NCBI GenBank assembly: GCA_016302705.1
Contig: JAEDNC010000019.1
Location: 1 to 11,420, forward strand
Source of the DNA: Bacilli bacterium
GTDB lineage: Bacteria; Bacillota_I; Bacilli_A; RFN20; CAG-826
Direction: 5' to 3'
DNA: 11,420 nucleotides
Shown here: piece after piece, positions 7,852-11,420 of the stretch
Numbering within the stretch: position 1 is the first letter of the stretch
How the letters are laid out: every line of letters begins with the position of its first letter
The notes under the pieces: generated by a model
What the model saw: the letters and a program-made list of their open reading frames with translations, nothing else
The model's database searches: none
Told to the model about the DNA's origin: nothing
Made by a program: the position numbers and the translations under genes

Positions 7852-9477
7852 ATGATTGAAAACTTAACTTTATATCAAGCTTATGTTCAAGCCTCTTTAA
7901 AAACACCTTCAGAGACAGCAATTTATTATTTTGAAACGAAGATTAGCTATGCTAAATTGCTTGAAAGAATTGATGAAATGGCTTCTATCTTACAAAACCT
8001 TTATCTTATTGAAAAAGGTGATGTTGTTTTAGTGTCTTTACCAAATATTCCAGAGACTATTGTTTTATTCTATGCCCTTAATAAAATAGGTGCGATTAGT
8101 AATATGGTTCATCCAAATTCACCATTTGAAGCAATGCAAAAATATTATAACGACGCCAATTGTAAGATTGCCTTCTTATTTGAGAATAGAGTTTATAAAG
8201 AACTTAATAGCTATATGGAATTTAATGGAAACATTGTCCTTTGTAGTGCTGCTAACTCTTTACCGCTCAGAAAAAAAGAAACTTATCTCTTTATGAATCG
8301 CAAGATGATTAAAGATCTTAAAGAAGCGAGAAAATTCCAATTCTACGCAAACTTAAAATCAAATAACTTACTTTCTAAAGAAGTGGTTCTTGAACCAGAA
8401 GACACTAGTGTATTACTTCACTCTGCTTCAACTACAGGTATCTCTAAAACTATTTGCTTAGGATCTAAGAGTTTTAATTTTACAGCGAGTAGGATTTGCG
8501 AAATTATGTGTGTCGAACCTGAAAAATTAATCGGCAAATCCTTGATAAGTGTTCTTCCTTCATTCCACGGATTTGGTTTATGTATGACAATGCATGCCCC
8601 TTTAGTGAATTCTTTTGGCATTGTTTTAATTCCAAAATTCTCCACTAAAGAAATTGTTAAAGCGATGAATAGATGGAAAAACGTCATTTGTATATGTGGA
8701 GTTCCAAACATCTTCAAAGAATTGATTAAAGATTCAAATTTTATTAATAGTCGTCATTTAAAAACTTTAGCAAGTTGTTTCTCTGGAGGAGATTCTTTAA
8801 GCCCTCTTATCAAAGAGAACTTTGATAGTATTTTCATTAGAAAGAACTCTAGATGTCGCTTGTATGAAGGATATGGTTTAACCGAAGCTTTAGCGGTTTG
8901 CTCTGTTAACACTCATAAACATCATAAAACCGGTTCTATTGGTTATCCAATTTCTGGAGTGTCTTTTGCCATTATTGGAGAAGATAATAAAATGCTTAAA
9001 CCATATGAAATTGGTGAAATCTCTATTAAGAGTGATAACAATATGATTGGTTATTACAATGATGAAAAAGCTACTAAAGCGACTTACTATAAAGGTTATT
9101 TAAAAACTGGTGATTTGGGATTCATTGATGAAGATGGTTTTGTTTACTTTAAAGCTCGTAAAAAAAGAGTTATTAAAGTTAATGGTGTTGCTGTTTTCCC
9201 ACACGAGATTGAAAGCGTTGTCTCCAATATGAGTGGAGTGAGTGCGGTTTGTGTTGTAGAAATCCCTGATGAGAAAACTGTTAACGCCGCTAAAGTATAT
9301 GTAGTTTCTAAAGATAAAGATCCAGATAGAATTAAGAATCAATGTCGAAGAAAACTCATTAGTTGGTCCATTCCTAAAGAAGTTGAATTTGTGAAGTCCT
9401 TACCAATGACTAAATATAACAAAGTCGACTATCGAAAAGTTCAGGAGATGGAAAATAAAAAGAGAAGGTCCCTATAG
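7852..9477 (+). CDS. AMP-binding acyl-CoA synthetase / acyl-acid ligase (ANL superfamily)
   Basis: The 541 aa protein has the motifs of adenylate-forming enzymes in order. The phosphate-binding loop is SASTTGISKT (191-200), and YEGYGLTEA surrounds residues 338-346. TGDLG has the ATP-ribose-binding Asp421. The hinge and A8 motif is KARKKRVIKVNGVAVFPHEIE. The C-terminal catalytic lysine is Lys524 in MTKYNKVDYRKV. Such enzymes activate a carboxylic acid as acyl-AMP and load it onto CoA or a carrier. Overall it resembles medium or long chain fatty acid CoA ligases. The phosphate loop is atypical: the usual SGGTTGxPK or SGTTGxPK has lost glycine to Ala192/Ser193 and proline to Ser198. The catalytic Glu, Asp and Lys remain, so it may still be active. 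ATG 7852 has AGGAGG (7838-7843) eight bases upstream, overlapping the stop of the membrane acyltransferase gene, which suggests a joint pathway. Substrate not assignable. Confidence 0.88.
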   Translation: MIENLTLYQAYVQASLKTPSETAIYYFETKISYAKLLERIDEMASILQNLYLIEKGDVVLVSLPNIPETIVLFYALNKIGAISNMVHPNSPFEAMQKYYNDANCKIAFLFENRVYKELNSYMEFNGNIVLCSAANSLPLRKKETYLFMNRKMIKDLKEARKFQFYANLKSNNLLSKEVVLEPEDTSVLLHSASTTGISKTICLGSKSFNFTASRICEIMCVEPEKLIGKSLISVLPSFHGFGLCMTMHAPLVNSFGIVLIPKFSTKEIVKAMNRWKNVICICGVPNIFKELIKDSNFINSRHLKTLASCFSGGDSLSPLIKENFDSIFIRKNSRCRLYEGYGLTEALAVCSVNTHKHHKTGSIGYPISGVSFAIIGEDNKMLKPYEIGEISIKSDNNMIGYYNDEKATKATYYKGYLKTGDLGFIDEDGFVYFKARKKRVIKVNGVAVFPHEIESVVSNMSGVSAVCVVEIPDEKTVNAAKVYVVSKDKDPDRIKNQCRRKLISWSIPKEVEFVKSLPMTKYNKVDYRKVQEMENKKRRSL

Positions 9478-9487
9478 ATTCTCTTTT
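9458..9487 (+). other. Perfect 9-bp hairpin across the ligase stop codon
   Basis: AAAAGAGAA (9458-9466) is exactly complementary to TTCTCTTTT (9479-9487), with a 12-base loop holding the TAG stop. The 3' arm is T-rich but no separate T-run follows, and tRNA-Leu starts seven bases later. It could be a weak terminator, an RNase processing site, or chance in AT-rich DNA. Confidence 0.35.
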
Positions 9488-9493
9488 ATCCCT

Positions 9494-9578
9494 GTGATCA
9501 TGGCGGAATTGGTAGACGCGCTAGTTTCAGACGCTAGTGGGGCAACTCGTGGAAGTTCAAGTCTTCTTGGTCACACCA
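9494..9578 (+). tRNA. tRNA-Leu, anticodon CAG
   Basis: This is a class II tRNA with a long variable arm. The acceptor stem is GTGATCA/TGGTCAC with one T-G pair. The D region GCGGAATTGGTAGACGC is typical of bacterial tRNA-Leu. The anticodon stem is CTAGT/GCTAG and the loop TTCAGAC gives anticodon CAG (9528-9530). The variable arm is about 9538-9550, and the T arm is GGAAG-TTCAAGT-CTTCT. The discriminator is A and CCA is encoded. It reads CTG, a rare codon in this DNA. It starts 16 bases after the ligase stop. Confidence 0.95.
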
Positions 9579-9589
9579 ATAAATTAAAT

Positions 9590-9614
9590 AATTTCTTTAA
9601 TTAATAAGGAAATT
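9590..9614 (+). other. Hairpin in the spacer between the two leucine tRNAs
   Basis: AATTTCTTT (9590-9598) pairs with AAGGAAATT (9606-9614) across a seven-base loop, with one T-G pair. No T-run follows, so it does not look like a terminator. A role in separating the two tRNA precursors is possible, but the composition makes chance likely. Confidence 0.3.
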
Positions 9615-9633
9615 CTAATAGAATATACCTCGT

Positions 9634-9719
9634 GCCCGAGTGGTGGAATTGGTAGACGCAGTGGACTCAAAATCCACCGGTTAACAGCCATGTCGGTTCG
9701 AGTCCGACCCCGGGCACCA
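9634..9719 (+). tRNA. tRNA-Leu, anticodon CAA
   Basis: This is a class II tRNA. The anticodon stem is GTGGA/TCCAC and the loop CTCAAAA gives anticodon CAA (9668-9670), reading TTG. The D region is GTGGAATTGGTAGACGC with one wobble pair. The T arm is GTCGG-TTCGAGT-CCGAC. The discriminator is A and CCA is encoded (9717-9719). The acceptor stem GCCCGAG/CCCGGGC contains one A-C mismatch, base 9639 against base 9710. The rest is canonical, so the gene is probably functional. It lies 55 bases after tRNA-Leu(CAG) and is likely on the same transcript. Confidence 0.94.
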
Positions 9720-9727
9720 AATTGCTT

Positions 9728-9761
9728 ATGAAAAGATCGTAGAGTTACGGTCTTTATTCAT
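9728..9761 (+). terminator. Probable terminator hairpin after tRNA-Leu(CAA)
   Basis: AAAGATCGTA (9732-9741) pairs with TACGGTCTTT (9746-9755) around the tetraloop GAGT, ten pairs with one T-G. After a two-base bulge, ATGA (9728-9731) pairs with TCAT (9758-9761). There is no clean T-run behind it, so termination is inferred from stem strength and its place between the tRNAs and the thyA leader. Confidence 0.5.
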
Positions 9762-9784
9762 ATATAGATGCTAACGACATTTTA

Positions 9785-9835
9785 TTGAACTTATCTATGA
9801 TAATTATTGTATTAAAGACAATCTTTCAATAAACT
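9785..9835 (+). promoter_or_regulatory. AT-rich thyA leader with weak promoter candidates
   Basis: The stretch 9720-9868 has no gene. Apart from the hairpin at its start it holds an AT-rich leader. TTGTAT (9807-9812), spaced 17 bases from TAAACT (9830-9835), is one possible promoter. TTGAAC (9785-9790) with TATTAA (9810-9815) is another, at a poor 19-base spacing. ATTGT/ACAAT (9806-9810 and 9818-9822) forms a small inverted repeat. A promoter for thyA-folA is expected here, but neither match is strong. Confidence 0.25.
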
Positions 9836-9855
9836 AAATTCAAGGATTATATTTT

Positions 9856-9860
9856 GGGAG
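9856..9860 (+). promoter_or_regulatory. thyA ribosome binding site
   Basis: GGGAG lies eight bases before ATG 9869 and decides the thyA start. The in-frame TTG at 9854 overlaps this site and is rejected as a start. Confidence 0.7.
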
Positions 9861-9868
9861 AAGAAAAT

Positions 9869-10699
9869 ATGTCAAAAGCAGATCAAATTTTTGTTGAGAA
9901 TATGAAAGACATTCTTGAGAATGGTTTTTCAGATGAACACTTAAATGTTAGACCGCATTGGGAAGATGGAACTCCAGCCCATACGATTAAAAAATTCTGT
10001 ATTGTTAATCGTTATAATTTACAAGAAGAGCTTCCTATTTTGACAATTAGAAGAACTGCTTTTAAGAGTTGTTTAGACGAACTCCTTTGGATTTGGCAAA
10101 AAAAGAGCAATAACATTCATGACTTAAAATCTCATATATGGGATTCTTGGGCAGATGAAAGTGGCTCTATTGGAAAAGCATATGGCTATCAACTCGCTAA
10201 AAAGAGTATTTATAAAGAAGGAGAATTCGACCAAGTTGATCGTGTTCTTTATGATTTAAAACATAATCCTCAATCTAGAAGAATTATGACTAACATCTAT
10301 AACTTTGAAGATTTACATGAGATGAATCTTTATCCTTGTGCCTACTCTATGACATTCAATGTCAGTGGAGACACTCTTAATGGCATCTTAAATCAAAGAA
10401 GCAATGATATGTTAACCGCAAATAACTGGAACGTTTTACAATACTCATTATTGCTAATAATGTTTGCACAAGTATCAGGCCTTAAACCAGGTACTTTAGT
10501 CCACGTTATTGCTGATGCACATATCTATGATAGACATGTTGATTTAGTCAAAGAAGTAATCGCTAAACCACAACATAAAGCACCAAAACTTTGGGTAGAT
10601 CCTTCTATTAAAAATTTCTACGATTTCACTGTCGATTCATTTAAGCTAATCGACTATGAATACGAACCATTCGATAAGAAAATTCCAGTGGCTATCTAA
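9869..10699 (+). CDS. thyA: Thymidylate synthase, ThyA family
   Basis: ThyA methylates dUMP to dTMP using 5,10-methylenetetrahydrofolate and releases dihydrofolate, in the cytosol. The 276 aa protein carries the N-terminal RPHWEDGTPAHTIK region and the block AFKSCLDELLWIWQKKSNNI followed by IWDSWADESGSIGKAYGYQ. The catalytic cysteine is Cys157 in LYPCAYSM. QRSNDMLTANNWN and ADAHIYDRHVD are the dUMP and folate binding segments. The arrangement resembles the Bacillus ThyA / phage phi-3T branch more than the E. coli ThyA branch. ATG 9869 is chosen because of GGGAG at 9856-9860. folA starts two bases after its stop. The pairing makes functional sense because folA regenerates the folate that ThyA oxidises. 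No essential residue appears to be missing. Confidence 0.96.
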   Translation: MSKADQIFVENMKDILENGFSDEHLNVRPHWEDGTPAHTIKKFCIVNRYNLQEELPILTIRRTAFKSCLDELLWIWQKKSNNIHDLKSHIWDSWADESGSIGKAYGYQLAKKSIYKEGEFDQVDRVLYDLKHNPQSRRIMTNIYNFEDLHEMNLYPCAYSMTFNVSGDTLNGILNQRSNDMLTANNWNVLQYSLLLIMFAQVSGLKPGTLVHVIADAHIYDRHVDLVKEVIAKPQHKAPKLWVDPSIKNFYDFTVDSFKLIDYEYEPFDKKIPVAI

Positions 10700-10701
10700 T
10701 T

Positions 10702-11211
10702 ATGATTATTTCAATTTTAAGCGCAGACAATAAATGGGGAATTGGTAAGAGAAACGGATTACTCTTTTCTCTTCCTTTAGATATGAAGTTTTTTAGAACA
10801 ACCACCAGTGGTCACGTTGTAGCAATGGGAGAAAATACTTTATTATCATTCCCAAATTCTAAACCGCTTAAAAATAGAACTCATATCGTTTTAAGTGCAG
10901 ATCCTACTCATAATTATGAAGGTGTGATTAACGTTCATAGTTTTGAAGATTTTCTTAAAACCATTAAAGAAAAGGCCTTAAATGAAGATGTTTATATCAT
11001 TGGAGGTGCTTCTATTTATAATCAAATGATTCCTTATGTTGATAAAATTTTATTAACAAAAGTATATGAAGATGGTGGAGCAGAAGTCTTCTTCCATAAC
11101 CTTGATGAGGATCCTAATTTCGAATGTGTTGAAATGGGTGAACCACTTATTGATAATGGTTATGAAATAAGATTCACAACTTATGTGAATAAAAACAAAA
11201 AATCCATATAA
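10702..11211 (+). CDS. folA: Dihydrofolate reductase
   Basis: FolA reduces dihydrofolate to tetrahydrofolate with NADPH and is the target of trimethoprim. The 169 aa length is normal. Visible family features are ADNKWGIG near the start, Asp27 in SLPLD (the substrate-binding acid), KPLKNR with Arg59 (folate glutamate contact), IVLS, and IIGGASIYNQMIPY. Two normally conserved sites differ. The tryptophan before the LPxD motif (Trp22 in E. coli) is Phe22. MGRxT, whose arginine contacts the NADPH 2'-phosphate, reads MGENT with Glu44. Some Firmicutes DHFRs also vary at these sites, so this may be a subfamily trait. There is no good ribosome binding site, and with a two-base gap to thyA, translation probably depends on coupling. 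The stop TAA lies inside a TATAAT that may serve the following tRNA. Confidence 0.95.
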   Translation: MIISILSADNKWGIGKRNGLLFSLPLDMKFFRTTTSGHVVAMGENTLLSFPNSKPLKNRTHIVLSADPTHNYEGVINVHSFEDFLKTIKEKALNEDVYIIGGASIYNQMIPYVDKILLTKVYEDGGAEVFFHNLDEDPNFECVEMGEPLIDNGYEIRFTTYVNKNKKSI

Positions 11212-11212
11212 T
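11207..11212 (+). promoter_or_regulatory. Possible -10 element for tRNA-Thr
   Basis: A perfect TATAAT overlaps the folA stop codon and would start transcription at about 11219, four bases before tRNA-Thr. The -35 region is poor: TGTGAA (11184-11189) at 17 bases spacing matches little of TTGACA. Chance occurrence is possible in AT-rich DNA. Confidence 0.35.
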
Positions 11213-11222
11213 AGATATACTT

Positions 11223-11299
11223 GCTGGCTTAGCTCAATCTGGCAGAGCAACTGAATCGTAATCAGTAGGTTGTTGGTTCAATTCCGATAGCCAGCACCA
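11223..11299 (+). tRNA. tRNA-Thr, anticodon CGT
   Basis: A full cloverleaf folds. The acceptor stem is GCTGGCT/AGCCAGC with seven pairs, and the D arm contains AGCTCAATCTGGCAGAGC. The anticodon stem is ACTGA/TCAGT and the loop ATCGTAA gives anticodon CGT (11257-11259). The T arm is GTTGG-TTCAATT-CCGAT with two wobble pairs. The discriminator is A and CCA is encoded (11297-11299). It reads ACG. It begins 11 bases after the folA stop and is followed by a terminator. Confidence 0.96.
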
Positions 11300-11310
11300 G
11301 TGGAAAGATT

Positions 11311-11350
11311 AAGGTCTTATACATTTATGTATTTGGCCTTTTTATTTTTT
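11311..11350 (+). terminator. Rho-independent terminator after tRNA-Thr
   Basis: AAGGTC (11311-11316) pairs with GGCCTT (11335-11340), with one T-G pair. A TT/TT internal loop follows, and then ATACAT/ATGTAT closes a tight loop. The run TTTATTTTTT comes immediately after. This is the clearest terminator in the window and closes the thyA-folA-tRNA-Thr unit. Confidence 0.8.
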
Positions 11351-11374
11351 ATGGATATGCGAGTAAAAAAATCT

Positions 11375-11402
11375 TTGCTTTTGTTATTAATATATGTATA
11401 AT
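11375..11402 (+). promoter_or_regulatory. Sigma-A-type promoter for a gene beyond the window
   Basis: TTGCTT (11375-11380) and a perfect TATAAT (11397-11402) are 16 bases apart, in the AT-rich spacer behind the terminator. AAAGGA at 11415-11420 looks like a ribosome binding site, so the next gene should start a few bases past the edge with a very short leader. Confidence 0.6.
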
Positions 11403-11404
11403 AA

Positions 11405-11416
11405 TTGAGCGCTTAA
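11405..11416 (+). repeat. Imperfect 12-base palindrome at the predicted transcription start
   Basis: TTGAGCGCTTAA is self-complementary except for one G-T pair, with core AGCGCT. It covers the predicted start point of the promoter at 11375-11402, where a repressor could bind. The site is short and this is a single copy, so confidence is low. Confidence 0.2.
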
Positions 11417-11420
11417 AGGA

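Noticed and set aside
9619..9624. TAGAAT as a -10 element for tRNA-Leu(CAA)
   Set aside because: No acceptable -35 lies 16-18 bases upstream, and the preceding tRNA makes co-transcription simpler.
9503..9660. Repeated GGAATTGGTAGACGC between 9505 and 9659
   Set aside because: It is the conserved D arm of two leucine tRNAs, not a mobile or CRISPR repeat.
9854..9868. TTG start for thyA at 9854
   Set aside because: It overlaps the GGGAG ribosome binding site that serves ATG 9869.

Overview
The window is about 11.4 kb of AT-rich DNA with every gene on the + strand. It uses the standard bacterial code: tryptophan is TGG and no in-frame TGA is read through. A Gram-positive-type PolC replicase, strong AGGAGG-like ribosome binding sites, and the dxr-rseP-polC order point to Bacillota. 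The divergent Dxr and DHFR and the low GC suggest an uncultured or less-studied Bacilli/Erysipelotrichia/Mollicutes-related lineage. That placement is inference.

Region 1 (1-6959) is a tight housekeeping operon. It holds the 3' three quarters of dxr (isoprenoid precursor synthesis), an unusually long rseP-type site-2 protease, and polC (replicative DNA polymerase III alpha). The dxr and rseP frames touch in TAATG, and the rseP stop lies inside the polC ribosome binding site, so translational coupling is likely. Unlike Bacillus, there is no proS between rseP and polC, and no rimP-nusA after polC.

Region 2 (6966-9719) begins with tRNA-Pro(CGG) six bases after the polC stop. Next come two coupled genes: a small multi-pass membrane acyltransferase of the HGSNAT_cat/DUF1624 type and an acyl-CoA synthetase-like AMP-binding enzyme. 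Two class II leucine tRNAs (CAG and CAA) follow. The protein pair could activate an acid and transfer the acyl group across or at the membrane, but substrate and acceptor are unknown.

Region 3 (9720-11420) starts with a long hairpin after the second tRNA-Leu. A leader then precedes thyA and folA, the thymidylate synthase/dihydrofolate reductase pair, in which FolA recycles the dihydrofolate that ThyA makes. tRNA-Thr(CGT) follows 11 bases after folA, with a perfect TATAAT overlapping the folA stop. A hairpin plus T-run terminator comes next, and then a promoter and ribosome binding site for a gene beyond the window.

The most distinctive pattern is that all four tRNAs in this AT-rich window have C at anticodon position 34 (CGG, CAG, CAA, CGT), so they are dedicated readers of G-ending codons. 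I found no CRISPR array, insertion sequence, phage gene or clear new defence system. The acyltransferase/ligase cassette between tRNAs is the best candidate for an undescribed function.
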